NCBI GenBank assembly: GCA_016715985.1
Contig: JADJXD010000001.1
Span: 1,612,001 to 1,676,000, forward strand
Source: Saprospiraceae bacterium
GTDB lineage: Bacteria > Bacteroidota > Bacteroidia > Chitinophagales > Saprospiraceae
Reading direction: 5' to 3'
DNA: 64,000 nt
Below are positions 35,523-44,986 of this stretch, piece after piece. The notes under the pieces were generated by a model, which searched no databases, was not told where the DNA came from, and saw only the letters and a list, made by a program, of their open reading frames with translations. Position numbers and translations under genes: made by a program. Within the stretch, counting starts at the first letter, position 1; each line of letters starts with the position of its first letter.

Positions 35523-35594
35523 AAAAGGTTTGCGTTTTAATTTTTACATGACTTTGTTTCAGGGCATGTAATTATTCTAAAATGCAAACCTTTT
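35523..35594 (+). terminator. Long nested hairpin, likely terminator
   Basis: Arms AAAAGGTTTGC (35523-35533) and GCAAACCTTTT (35584-35594) are perfectly complementary. TTACATG and CATGTAA pair inside, making one extended hairpin that ends in T's. It lies 40 bases after the DUF975-like gene. Confidence 0.65.
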
Positions 35595-35784
35595 ATTCTT
35601 AACATAAGCACATTTCAATACATTATTTTTAAAAATTCAGTTTCTGAATGGAAATAAGTTAGATAGATGCATGGTAAAACTGGTTCCGATATTTTATGGA
35701 TAACTTTTATTTATCAAAAATAATAAGTATTTGTTAAATTTTGGAACGATTTTTTCTATACACAAGTTGTATAATAAAATCCGG

Positions 35785-36819
35785 ATGTACTTCAAGACGA
35801 TCATACAAGGCAGGTTAGAATTTGGGACGCAGAAAAGTTATGATAAAGTAACGAAAATGTTTCTTGTAAGAATAGAAAACTATTACAAGACGGACGTCAT
35901 TTTTAAATTTGAAGAAATTTTCAGAGATGAAGAATTATCTCTCGAAATCCCCAGATATGTCGGACAGGTAAGCGAAAAAGCTTTTCGGACTACCACATCA
36001 CTCCTTAATTATTGTGCACAGTTTGCAGTGGCTGGTTCTATACGGGCATGGATGATCAATGAGGGAGATCTGATGCATTTTGAAACGATGGAACCATTAA
36101 GCGATAAAGGTGCAGTTCAATCTTTCGTTAAAGGAAGAAATCTGGTCAAAGTTAAAGGAAAAGAAGCAGAAGCACTTGATGCTTTGAGTCAGGCGATAGA
36201 AAAATATGACAGACATGCCCAGGCTTATGAGCGCAGAGCCAAAGTAAATTTTATGATGAAAAATTATCATGATGCGCTTCGTGATTATAATAAATGTATC
36301 GGAATAGATGATACAATTCCTACTGCCTATTATGGTAAAGCAAAAGTGCATATGCTCCGTGAAGAATGGCAGGAAGCTATTGAAAATCTGGACGAATCCA
36401 TCAAAAAGTCCATCGCTCTTCAGACTTTGTACTGGAAATCCCGTCGATTAAAAGCAGAATGTCATATTAACCTCAAAGAATGGCAAAAAGCAGCTTTTGA
36501 TTTAAAACTCTTCACCGGAAGAGCTTTCGAAAAAGATAATCCCAATAAATTTTGGGTGCGATGGGCTCATTACAATTATGGTTTAGTGCTTTCTGAAATG
36601 GAAGAATATCTGGATGCTATCAAACAATTCGACAAAGCCATTGCGTGCCCTGAAGCCAATGATGGGGTTCAGTCGGCAGATGTCCTTGTAAAAAGAGGAA
36701 TCGCCAAACAAAAAGCCGGCAAAAGTGGTTATGTCAAAGATATCAAAGATGCCGCTGAGAAAGGTGATACCAAAGCCAAGACACTTCTCAGATCTATCAA
36801 CAAACAGCTCAAAGCTTAA
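35785..36819 (+). CDS. TPR-repeat protein
   Basis: 344 residues from the ATG at 35785; the longer TTG frame adds 18 residues with no domain. The N-terminal 115 residues (YFKTIIQGRLEFGTQKSYDK) are unassigned. Residues about 130-330 are tetratricopeptide repeats (AIEKYDRHAQAYERRAKVNF; DALRDYNKCIGIDD; AIENLDESIKKS; AIKQFDKAIACPE). TPRs make protein-docking scaffolds; no enzymatic motif or signal peptide is visible, so it is probably cytoplasmic. The partner is unknown. Confidence 0.8.
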   Translation: MYFKTIIQGRLEFGTQKSYDKVTKMFLVRIENYYKTDVIFKFEEIFRDEELSLEIPRYVGQVSEKAFRTTTSLLNYCAQFAVAGSIRAWMINEGDLMHFETMEPLSDKGAVQSFVKGRNLVKVKGKEAEALDALSQAIEKYDRHAQAYERRAKVNFMMKNYHDALRDYNKCIGIDDTIPTAYYGKAKVHMLREEWQEAIENLDESIKKSIALQTLYWKSRRLKAECHINLKEWQKAAFDLKLFTGRAFEKDNPNKFWVRWAHYNYGLVLSEMEEYLDAIKQFDKAIACPEANDGVQSADVLVKRGIAKQKAGKSGYVKDIKDAAEKGDTKAKTLLRSINKQLKA

Positions 36820-37043
36820 ATTTTTTTTCGTCTCTTTTTTACCCCGTCCCCTCTTACAGTTGCTTGCCGCAATAAAATTAAAATCATAGGAATTCTTGCC
36901 TATTAAATTTAAAACTCTAAATTAGTGCCTGTTTTCTGATAAGTCGTAGTTAAAGATTTGAAAATCTCTTGCTACTTAAGCGAGTCAGTCAATTGAAGAC
37001 TTTAATTTATATGGATTTTTTAAATTGAACTGAATTTCTCTAA

Positions 37044-38585
37044 ATGGGCAAAATACATTCTCTGCATAACGAAGACACTTTATTCGGACATCCAAAAGGC
37101 TTGTTCATTCTTTTTTTGACAGAAATGTGGGAACGGTTTTCATTTTACGGAATGAAAGCTTTGCTCATTTTTTATCTCGTAAAATACCATTTATTTTCTG
37201 ATAGCGAAGGATATTCCGTTGTAGGAAGTTATGCCGCCATGGTTTACGCTATGCCTGTCATCGGAGGATATCTGGCTGATAAATATCTTGGTTTCAGAAA
37301 AGCAGTCATATTTGGTGGCGTTTTATTAGTTTTAGGTCATTTAGGTATGGCCTATGAAGGAAATGCTGCCACAGAAATGGCAGGAGGACTTATTACACGG
37401 GACGACTTTGCACTTGGGGTATTCTTTTTTTCATTATCTCTGATTGTACTTGGTGTAGGTTTTTTGAAAGCCAACATCTCCTCTATTGTCGGAGAATTAT
37501 ACGATGAAAATGATGAGCGCAGGGACTCAGGATTCACTATCTTTTATATGGGAATCAATCTGGGCTCGTTTCTCGCTACGATCATTTGCAGTTGGTTGGG
37601 TGAAACGTATGGATGGAGTTATGGATTCGGAGCAGCGGGAATCGGGATGTTATTAGGATTGGTTACCTTTATATATGGAACCAAATATTTTAATGGAAAG
37701 GGCGAACCTAAAGACCCTGCCCTTCTGAAACAAAAAGTATTCAACATTATCAACAAGGAATGGTTGATTTATATTCTTTCCATCATTAGTCTGGGTGCTG
37801 TATGGATTTTTATTCAGAACCATAAATTAGTAGAAGGACTATTAATTTTTGCCAGTATTGCTTCATTGGTTTTTATCGTTTTCCAACTTATCAAAGTCGG
37901 TAAAATAGAAAGAGACCGGTTGATTGCCCTTACAATACTGATTGTATTTTCGGTTGTCTTCTGGGCACTTTTTGAACAGGCCTACACATCCATGAATCTT
38001 TTTGCAGAACGGTCTATTGACAGACATATTCTGGGCATTGAAGTTCCCGCCGGTTCTTTCCTGAGTTTAAATTCATTGTTTATCATAATTTTTGCACCCG
38101 TTTTTGCATGGGTCTGGATATATCTGGACGAGAAAAATATGCAACCTAATACAGCTATAAAATTTGGCCTTGCTATCGTTCTGGTTGCTTTGGGATTTGG
38201 CGCATTGGTCATGGGAGGAAATCTGGCTGAGGCCGGAAAAGTGGGAGCTATGTGGCTTGTCTTAGCCTACCTCCTTCATACCTGGGGCGAACTTTGCCTT
38301 TCTCCTGTAGGTTTATCTTCGGTAACAAAGCTGTCCCCCTCCGGTATCGTAGGATTTATGATGGGCGTCTGGTTTCTTGCAACTGCAGGTGCAGAATACG
38401 TCGCAGCTCTTCTTGCAAAATTAGCAAGTATTGAAACCACAGCAGGTGAAGTTCCGGATATCGTGGCTGCCACCAATAGTTACATTGAGTTATTCTATAA
38501 GTTATTTGTAGTTGGCGGTATCATTGGAATAGTTCTGCTTGCGGCTTCTCCTCTGATAAAAAAGCTGATGCACGGAGTTAAATGA
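37044..38585 (+). CDS. Proton-dependent oligopeptide transporter (POT/PTR2)
   Basis: 513 residues with about 14 membrane helices. The POT signature TEMWERFSFYGMKALLIFYL (helix 1, ExxER) couples proton and peptide transport, and FYMGINLGSF and FEQAYTSMNLF match the other PTR2 motifs. It imports di- and tripeptides using the proton gradient. It is a paralogue of the gene at 39333; both end in an LMHGV tail. The pair is separated by 0.75 kb of repeat DNA. Confidence 0.93.
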   Translation: MGKIHSLHNEDTLFGHPKGLFILFLTEMWERFSFYGMKALLIFYLVKYHLFSDSEGYSVVGSYAAMVYAMPVIGGYLADKYLGFRKAVIFGGVLLVLGHLGMAYEGNAATEMAGGLITRDDFALGVFFFSLSLIVLGVGFLKANISSIVGELYDENDERRDSGFTIFYMGINLGSFLATIICSWLGETYGWSYGFGAAGIGMLLGLVTFIYGTKYFNGKGEPKDPALLKQKVFNIINKEWLIYILSIISLGAVWIFIQNHKLVEGLLIFASIASLVFIVFQLIKVGKIERDRLIALTILIVFSVVFWALFEQAYTSMNLFAERSIDRHILGIEVPAGSFLSLNSLFIIIFAPVFAWVWIYLDEKNMQPNTAIKFGLAIVLVALGFGALVMGGNLAEAGKVGAMWLVLAYLLHTWGELCLSPVGLSSVTKLSPSGIVGFMMGVWFLATAGAEYVAALLAKLASIETTAGEVPDIVAATNSYIELFYKLFVVGGIIGIVLLAASPLIKKLMHGVK

Positions 38586-39332
38586 TGTGGTGATCTGTGA
38601 TGTGGTGATGGGGTGATGTGGTGATGGGGTGATGTGGTGATGGGGTGATGTGGTGATGGGGTGATGTGGTGATGGGGTGATCTGTGATCTGTGATGGGGT
38701 GATAAGGGAGCATTTTTTTGATGTTCCTGTTGTGCTTCCAGCCTACAGGATTATCAAAAAAATAAAGGGTGAAGGCCAAAAGAGATGAAGGGTGAATTTG
38801 AGATGGTCTCCCTTCAGGGTCGGGGTGTGAAGAGTCAATGAATCTGTGATGTGGTGATGGGGTGATGGGGTGATCTGTGATCAGTGATGGGGTGATAAGG
38901 GAGCATTTTTTTGATGTTCCTGTTGTGCTTCCAGCCTACAGGATTATCAAAAAAATAAAGGGTGAAGGCCAAAAGAGATCAAGGGTGAATTTGAGATGGT
39001 CTCCCTTCAGGGTCGGGGTGTGAAGAGTCAATGAATCTGTGATGTGGTGATGGAGTGATGGAGTGATCTGTGATCTGTGATGGGGTGAGCAATTTTTTTG
39101 ATGTTCCTGTTGTGCTGCCAGTCTACAGGATTATCAAAAAAAATGAAGGATGAAGGGTGAAGGGTGAAGGGTGAAGGGTAAATGGTGAAGGGTGAAAGAT
39201 GACGAGTGGGAGCATGGATTGCAGAGGGGGACATAGCCAACAGCTAATGGCCAATTGCTAATGGCTAAAAGCCAAGAGCTAAAAGCTAAAACAATATTAC
39301 AAAACCAAAAATACATTTTAAAAATCAGGTCA
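38586..39332. repeat. Intergenic tandem repeat array (GTGATGGG runs and about 190-bp duplications)
   Basis: 747 bases without a gene. First comes a run of about five GATGTGGTGATGGGGT units (38596-38690). Then a block is repeated at 193- and 187-bp spacing (poly-T starts at 38713, 38906 and 39093). Each block holds a hairpin with outer arms TTTTTTTGAT and ATCAAAAAAA and inner arms CCTGT and ACAGG. Next is a GGGTGAAGGGTGAA run (39145-39195) and a GCTAATGGC-type stretch (39242-39290). The same elements occur inverted at 22.9-23.3 kb. Confidence 0.8.
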
Positions 39333-41072
39333 ATGAGTACAAGTACAACAACGAATCAGGACTTCTTCAAAAATAACGTGCTGGGGCATCCGGCAGGACT
39401 TTTTGTTTTGTTTTTCACAGAAATGTGGGAGCGATTTTCTTATTACGGTATGCGTGCCATATTGGTACTATTTCTGACATCCGCCCTGATCGATGGTGGC
39501 TGGGCCTGGCCACGTGAGCATGCGCTTGCATTGTACGGAACTTACACCGCTATGGTTTACCTGACACCTATCATAGGAGGATATCTGGCAGATAAACTCA
39601 TTGGTTATCGGAAAGCCGTGGTTATCGGAGCATCTTTAATGACGCTCGGACATGCCTGTATGGCATTGGAGACACCCACTTTTCTATATCTAGGTTTGTT
39701 ATTTCTGGTTGCGGGAAATGGCTTTTTCAAACCAAATATGACTTCCATTATTTCAAATATGTACAAAGATTACCCTGAGAAAAAAGATGGTGCTTATACC
39801 ATTTTTTATATGGGTGTGAATGCCGGTGCATTTTTGGGTATCATGCTTTGCGGATACCTTGGTGAAAAAGTAGGCTGGAGCTGGGGATTCGGACTGGCCG
39901 GTATTTTTATGGCATTCGGTGCAATACAATTCTGGCTGGCACAAAATATCTTTGGTACAATAGGCACAAAACCTGTAAAAGACACCGGACCTGTTTTAAC
40001 GGTAGCGGAAGATGGCGATAAGTTCAATCCTTTTACACTATTTGATAAAATACTGATTTCAATCACAGCTCTTGTTGCAGTTGTATGGATATTGAACGAC
40101 CCTTATTCCAAAGTTTCGGGAAATAATATATTTGGTAGTGCGGACGCTGCAAACTATGCCATCATATTTGCGCTTGCAATATTTATTATTATCCTGGTAT
40201 CAAGAATTGTCAGATATTCCCCCGTTACCAGAGACAGAATGATCGCAGTTGTGATCTTCGCCATAATCACCATGTTTTTCTGGGCATCCTTTGAACAGGC
40301 AGGGGGATCAATGACTATTTTTGCAAAAGACTACACAAACCGGGCGCTAGTTGGAAATAGTGCATTGTTGTTTAAAATATTTAATACACTACTTACTATA
40401 GTTCCGTTAGCCATCATAACATGGGTGCTGTATAAACTATTTGTGCAGACTTTTGAAAAGTATGCTAAATCCAACCTGATACTTAGTACCAGTTTCCTAA
40501 TCATCTGGGGCATTGTAATTTGGATGCTTTATAATGAATATATTAAAGACGAAACCGAAATTACAGCTTCATGGTTTGGAATACTCAATTCATTCTACAT
40601 CATCACATTTGCGCCTTTGATCTCCAAAATATGGGAAAGCAAATACAATCCAAGCGGTGCTGTTAAATACGGTTTTGGAATGATTCTTCTCGGCGTTGGA
40701 TTCCTTGCACTCACATACGGGTCCAAAGATATTCCGCAGGGAGCTCAGGTCGCCAGTGTAAGTATTTTCTGGTTGATATTGGCCTACCTTTTCCATACGT
40801 TGGGTGAATTGTTTATATCACCGGTGGGCTTGTCTTACATCAGTAAGCTCGTTCCGGGTCGTATGATTGCGATCATGTTCGGTATCTGGTATCTTGCGAT
40901 TGCCATCGGTATGAAACTGGCAGGAACGATGGGTGGAATGATAGATGAAATCACCGCCAAATACGATATGAGTACTTTCTTCCTGATATTTACCATAGTA
41001 CCTGTCGGATTCGGACTTTTAGTCATGGCACTTAATCCGATATTGAAAAAACTGATGCATGGGGTGAGGTAA
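39333..41072 (+). CDS. Proton-dependent oligopeptide transporter (POT/PTR2), second paralogue
   Basis: 579 residues from the ATG at 39333 (MSTSTTTNQDFFKNN). The upstream TTG frame runs through repeat DNA and is rejected as the start. About 14 helices are present, with the POT motif TEMWERFSYYGMRAILVLFL and FYMGVNAGAFLG, plus FEQAGGSMTIFAKD in helix 7. It imports small peptides with protons. It is longer than its neighbour because of extra loops and helices in the middle (about residues 250-420). It is followed by a strong hairpin terminator. Confidence 0.92.
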   Translation: MSTSTTTNQDFFKNNVLGHPAGLFVLFFTEMWERFSYYGMRAILVLFLTSALIDGGWAWPREHALALYGTYTAMVYLTPIIGGYLADKLIGYRKAVVIGASLMTLGHACMALETPTFLYLGLLFLVAGNGFFKPNMTSIISNMYKDYPEKKDGAYTIFYMGVNAGAFLGIMLCGYLGEKVGWSWGFGLAGIFMAFGAIQFWLAQNIFGTIGTKPVKDTGPVLTVAEDGDKFNPFTLFDKILISITALVAVVWILNDPYSKVSGNNIFGSADAANYAIIFALAIFIIILVSRIVRYSPVTRDRMIAVVIFAIITMFFWASFEQAGGSMTIFAKDYTNRALVGNSALLFKIFNTLLTIVPLAIITWVLYKLFVQTFEKYAKSNLILSTSFLIIWGIVIWMLYNEYIKDETEITASWFGILNSFYIITFAPLISKIWESKYNPSGAVKYGFGMILLGVGFLALTYGSKDIPQGAQVASVSIFWLILAYLFHTLGELFISPVGLSYISKLVPGRMIAIMFGIWYLAIAIGMKLAGTMGGMIDEITAKYDMSTFFLIFTIVPVGFGLLVMALNPILKKLMHGVR

Positions 41073-41121
41073 GATTGAGTTAGATATAAAAATTATACAT
41101 TGGAATGTAATTCTAAAAATC

Positions 41122-41166
41122 AGGCTAAGTACACCATATGGTTGGTGAACTTAGCCTTTTCCTTTT
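41122..41166 (+). terminator. Rho-independent terminator after POT transporter
   Basis: Arms AGGCTAAGT (41122-41130) and ACTTAGCCT (41149-41157), with an inner CACCA/TGGTG pair, are followed by TTTTCCTTTT. Confidence 0.85.
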
Positions 41167-41177
41167 AACGAAAAAAT

Positions 41178-41894
41178 ATGGCAATTATGAATTTACAGGA
41201 AGTAATGACTGAACTTGAAAATTACGGAGATGAGCAAACCAAAAAGACATTGATGCGTCATGGTGCAAAAGAACCTATCTTTGGAGTGAAAGTTGCTGAT
41301 CTCAAAAATATACTAAAAAAAACCAAAAAGAATCACGAATTATCACTTCAACTTTATGATACGGGCAACTCTGATGCTATGTATCTGGCAGGTCTCATGG
41401 CTGATGAAAATACAATTACTAAAGAACAATTAGAAAAATGGGTAGAGAAAGCATACTGGTCGTACCTGAGTGAATTTACTGTACCTTGGGTAGCAGGGGA
41501 AAGCCCATATGGATTTGAATTAGGATTGAAGTGGATAGAATCTGATAATGAAAATATAGCGTCTGCCGGATGGTCAACGCTCTCTTCATATGCTAATACC
41601 CGGGAAGATTCGGTACTGGATCTGAATGAATACAGTAAGTTGATAGACAAAGTAATTTCCGAAATTGATAAAGCACCTAACAGAGTAAGATACACCATGA
41701 ACGGATTTATCATTTCGATTGGCGCTTCAGTGAAAGATTTGACAGAAAAAGCGATAACTGCTGCAAATACTATCGGTCAGGTAACCGTTGATATGCAAGG
41801 TACTGACTGTAAAGTTCCACTGGCTTCTGACTATATCCTGAAGTCTGTCATCACAGGAAGGGCTTATAAAAAAAGAAAAACAGCCAGATGTTGA
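41178..41894 (+). CDS. DNA alkylation repair protein (AlkD-like, HEAT-like repeats)
   Basis: 238 residues. The all-helical fold of the DNA_alkylation family is suggested by KTLMRHGAKEPIFGVKVADL and LYDTGNSDAMYLAGLMAD, with PWVAGESPYG and RYTMNGFIISIGA later. AlkD enzymes flip out or excise bulky alkylated bases without a pocket, but many paralogues lack activity. The C-terminus (CKVPLASDYILKSV then KKRK) is basic. The key AlkD acidic and tryptophan residues were not assigned with certainty, so activity is unsure. An alternative start lies at the ATG three codons on. Confidence 0.85.
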   Translation: MAIMNLQEVMTELENYGDEQTKKTLMRHGAKEPIFGVKVADLKNILKKTKKNHELSLQLYDTGNSDAMYLAGLMADENTITKEQLEKWVEKAYWSYLSEFTVPWVAGESPYGFELGLKWIESDNENIASAGWSTLSSYANTREDSVLDLNEYSKLIDKVISEIDKAPNRVRYTMNGFIISIGASVKDLTEKAITAANTIGQVTVDMQGTDCKVPLASDYILKSVITGRAYKKRKTARC

Positions 41895-41943
41895 TAAAGT
41901 AAAAAATTGAATTTATCCACAGTGAGAATTTTTAATTTTGCAT

Positions 41944-42483
41944 ATGACCATTGAACAATTAAAATACCCCATCGGCCATTTTGAACTTCCGGATGATATC
42001 ACAATGGAGATTTTGTCAAATTGGATTAAAGATATTTCAACATTTCCTTTTAGATTAAATCAGGAAGTTAAGGATTTATCCTCAGATCAACTGGATACTC
42101 CTTACAGACCGGATGGATGGACTATCAGACAGGTAGTTCATCATTGTGCAGACAGTCATATGAATAGTTTTATCCGTCTCAAACTAAGCTTGACTGAGGA
42201 GAATCCAACCATCAAACCTTATCACGAAGATCGCTGGGCAAATCTCCCTGACTGCATAGATTATCTGGTGGAATCTTCGGTAAAAATCATCGAAGGTATA
42301 CATGAACGCTGGATTGTACTTTTGAATAATATGTCTCCACAGGACTTCAATCGCTCTTACTTTCACCCGGGCAGCAACAAAAAATTCAGTTTACTGGAAA
42401 TGACAGGACTGTATGCATGGCATTGTAATCACCATCTGGCACATATCACTAATCTAAAAGAAAGAATGGGCTGGAACTTATAA
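41944..42483 (+). CDS. DinB/YfiT-family metal-dependent thiol transferase
   Basis: 179 residues from the ATG at 41944; the TTG two codons earlier is less likely. A four-helix DinB_2 fold has the metal-binding histidines at about His67 (WTIRQVVHHCADSHMNS), His160 and His164 (YAWHCNHHLAHI), as in B. subtilis YfiT. Family members are bacillithiol or similar thiol S-transferases. Whether this organism makes bacillithiol is unknown from the window. It lies 50 bases after the AlkD-like gene and could share its transcript. Confidence 0.87.
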   Translation: MTIEQLKYPIGHFELPDDITMEILSNWIKDISTFPFRLNQEVKDLSSDQLDTPYRPDGWTIRQVVHHCADSHMNSFIRLKLSLTEENPTIKPYHEDRWANLPDCIDYLVESSVKIIEGIHERWIVLLNNMSPQDFNRSYFHPGSNKKFSLLEMTGLYAWHCNHHLAHITNLKERMGWNL

Positions 42484-42640
42484 ACATCCTCCAAAAAGTT
42501 TACTTATTCGCGACTTTCCTTAAGGCATAGCACAAAACAATTTTGAATATATTATAGCTTCTCACTGAAAAAACAACCCATTTTCAAGCAGAAACATCCT
42601 TTTACATTTCCTTTACATCATTTTACAAGGAAAAATCCAC

Positions 42641-42666
42641 TTGAATTATATCTGCACCTACCTTTG
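42641..42666 (+). promoter_or_regulatory. Candidate promoter (TTG / TACCTTTG)
   Basis: TACCTTTG at 42659-42666 fits the -7 consensus, with TTG at 42641-42643 (15-base gap, slightly short). It would put the transcript start just before the ATG at 42697 and argues against the upstream TTG as start codon. Confidence 0.4.
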
Positions 42667-42696
42667 AACTATTGTTTCACCATAAATTTTAAAGTT

Positions 42697-43722
42697 ATGC
42701 AATTTCTAATTTTCATTTTATTATTTATTTCCGGCCAATATTTAAACAATAAGCCTATTGTTGTAAAAAAATCATGTGGCATCAATAACGTCGTTTTTCA
42801 ATCATCAGATGAAGGTACAACCTGGGATGATATCAGTACAGGACTTCCCCCAAAGTTTGACCCATGGTCTGTTTATGCGGAAAGTGGAGAAGTTATGATT
42901 GGACATAAAGCTGGTATTTACCGAACAACAACTTCAACCGCTAAACCAAATTGGAGACAAGAACTTTTGCTGAACGAAAGTATAAATACGATATTCAATG
43001 GAAAGGCCGGACCATATGCCGGCTGTTATGATAAAGGATTTTATCAAAAATTGTCAGCTACCGGTGTTTGGATTCCTGTGTATTCGACACTACCGGAAAA
43101 AACAGTAAGAACGGTCCTGGAAACTAAAAAAGGGGAAATTTTAATAGGATGTGACAGTGGCATTTTCAAATCAATGGATAATGGAAAAACCTGGAAAAAG
43201 GTTTTTGAAGGGGCAATGGTCACCAATCTGGCAGCCAAAGATAATGCAATTTTATGCGGTAGTTATAAAGGTGTATTTCGTTCTGTTGATGGTGGAGATC
43301 ATTGGCAAAATGTTCTGACTGAAGATGGACCAACACATAGATTGGAAATTATAGACGGACAGTTTGTTGCTATATCTTATGGTATGAAATCATTAAAGAA
43401 TATTGCTGAAAACACTGAATCGGTGTCATACACAATTCGTAATTCTGTTGACGGGGGAAAGACTTGGGGACATTATTATAAAAATTTGTTTGAAAAACGA
43501 TATTTTTTCAAAATGGAAGAAAACCAATCCGATATACTAATTATTAATGATATTAAACAATCGGAAAAATATATCTTTTGCAGCACAGACAGTGGAGTCT
43601 TTCGATCAATTGACCGTGGCAAATCATGGGAATTAGTACTTCCTTCCACACCAAACACTTTATACGAAATTGCAACATCAGGCCGCATGATTTATGCCAT
43701 AAAAGTATCTCGTGGTTGTTAG
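42697..43722 (+). CDS. Secreted BNR/sortilin-type beta-propeller protein
   Basis: 341 residues from the ATG at 42697, which starts the signal-like MQFLIFILLFISGQYL. At least five Asp-box-like repeats are visible (SSDEGTTWDDI, SMDNGKTWKKV, SVDGGDHWQNV, SVDGGKTWGHY, SIDRGKSWELV). They place a beta-propeller as in sortilin/VPS10 or sialidase-like proteins; catalytic sialidase residues are not evident. It is probably periplasmic or surface-bound. The next gene encodes a membrane regulator with an external domain, so a sensing link is possible but unproven. Confidence 0.82.
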   Translation: MQFLIFILLFISGQYLNNKPIVVKKSCGINNVVFQSSDEGTTWDDISTGLPPKFDPWSVYAESGEVMIGHKAGIYRTTTSTAKPNWRQELLLNESINTIFNGKAGPYAGCYDKGFYQKLSATGVWIPVYSTLPEKTVRTVLETKKGEILIGCDSGIFKSMDNGKTWKKVFEGAMVTNLAAKDNAILCGSYKGVFRSVDGGDHWQNVLTEDGPTHRLEIIDGQFVAISYGMKSLKNIAENTESVSYTIRNSVDGGKTWGHYYKNLFEKRYFFKMEENQSDILIINDIKQSEKYIFCSTDSGVFRSIDRGKSWELVLPSTPNTLYEIATSGRMIYAIKVSRGC

Positions 43723-43796
43723 AGTATGCTTAAAAATTAAATTTGCCGACTTTCGTCCAAATATAAAAATTAAAATAAACTCTTAATAAAAGGTAC

Positions 43797-43804
43797 TATT
43801 TTTG
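43797..43804 (+). promoter_or_regulatory. Candidate -7 box (TATTTTTG) close to the start codon
   Basis: TATTTTTG fits TAnnTTTG and ends only four bases before the ATG at 43809, implying a nearly leaderless message if real. Confidence 0.3.
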
Positions 43805-43808
43805 TTGT

Positions 43809-44696
43809 ATGTTTTCAAAACAGGTCAAATATATTCATAGAATTTCGGTATTGATGATTGTCCATACAGCTTTTTGGATGACAACACCAACTATCATATA
43901 TGCAAATGAAAATCCATCACCGACAAAAGTAAATCTGGCACTTCATCGTACAGCAGATGGTTTGCTTCGATTGTCAGGAGATAGTACCAGTCGAATCCCG
44001 GCTGTAAAGCAAACAGGCGAAAAGCGGTGGCAAATTCAACTTGAACAAACATTTAATTATGATGAACTTCCTGCTTTGCTGAAAACTTCATTAGATATTC
44101 ACAATATCACACAGGCTTATGATGTAACCGTGAGACGATGCGACAACGACACAATTGACCTGGGTTACAATTATCTTGACATCCTTGGAAAAAATTCTGT
44201 GGCCTGCATGGGTAGAGAGATGCCTCAGGGATGTCATTATATTGAAGTAAATTTTTTAGATAAAAAGAAAAATAATCAGTTTTATGCAAATAAATGGCTC
44301 GGAATTTTTATAATAATTAGCATCGCAGTTGGATATTGGTTATATCGTCGTCAAAAGAAACCTTCCGGATACATTCCTTCAGACAAAATTGACTGGATTA
44401 AATTTGGAAATTCCAGGCTCGATGTAACAAATCAGGTTTTGATCTGTAATGGTATTCGTGAAACACTAACCTTCAGAGAAGCGAAATTATTACAGCTTTT
44501 TGCAAAACATAACGGTCAGCTTTTAGAAAGAGATGTAATCATACAACGAGTTTGGGCTGATGAAGGTATATTGGTAGGAAGAAGCGTAGATGTTTTTGTC
44601 TCCAGATTACGAAAAAAGTTAATAAATGACACTTCTGTAAGTCTGTCAGTGGTGCATGGAGTAGGTTATCGTATGGAATCTTTACAATCTGCATAA
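43809..44696 (+). CDS. Membrane-bound winged-helix regulator with external N-terminal domain
   Basis: 295 residues. A signal or anchor segment (about 10-32) is followed by an extracytoplasmic domain of about 130 residues with three cysteines (VRRCDNDT, SVACMGREM, QGCHYIEV). A membrane span follows (about 162-178, WLGIFIIISIAVGYWLY), then a cytoplasmic Trans_reg_C winged helix (about 205-290: TFREAKLLQLFAKHNGQLLE, VDVFVSRLRKKL, VHGVGYRM). This reverses the ToxR/CadC order, in which the DNA-binding domain is N-terminal. It likely transmits an envelope signal directly to DNA. The target may be the BNR-propeller gene 86 bases upstream. Confidence 0.83.
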   Translation: MFSKQVKYIHRISVLMIVHTAFWMTTPTIIYANENPSPTKVNLALHRTADGLLRLSGDSTSRIPAVKQTGEKRWQIQLEQTFNYDELPALLKTSLDIHNITQAYDVTVRRCDNDTIDLGYNYLDILGKNSVACMGREMPQGCHYIEVNFLDKKKNNQFYANKWLGIFIIISIAVGYWLYRRQKKPSGYIPSDKIDWIKFGNSRLDVTNQVLICNGIRETLTFREAKLLQLFAKHNGQLLERDVIIQRVWADEGILVGRSVDVFVSRLRKKLINDTSVSLSVVHGVGYRMESLQSA

Positions 44697-44986
44697 CAGA
44701 ACTCTTGCTCATAACAATACGTAAATACAATATCTCTTTTATTGATTGAGTAATGAAATCAATAATGATTAAAATTATTAAACTATCTATTAATCCTACG
44801 TGCACTTCATTCCAAAAGGAGCATTATTTTTCTTCTCAAAACTCTGTATTTGCAGTCCAGAAAGTACTATTTTCAATAAAATGTCTGGTTTTAAAAATCC
44901 ATGTATTAAAAATGGCTCGTATATCCTTTTGAAAGTTCGCAGGAACGATTTTTTTATCCATTTTTTAATACAAAAATTTATTAACC

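Noticed and set aside
39255..39332. Upstream start for the second POT transporter
   Set aside because: The TTG lies in repeat DNA; the ATG at 39333 gives the usual N-terminus for the family.
42664..42696. TTG start for the BNR-propeller gene
   Set aside because: It falls inside the likely -7 box TACCTTTG; the ATG at 42697 starts the signal-like sequence.
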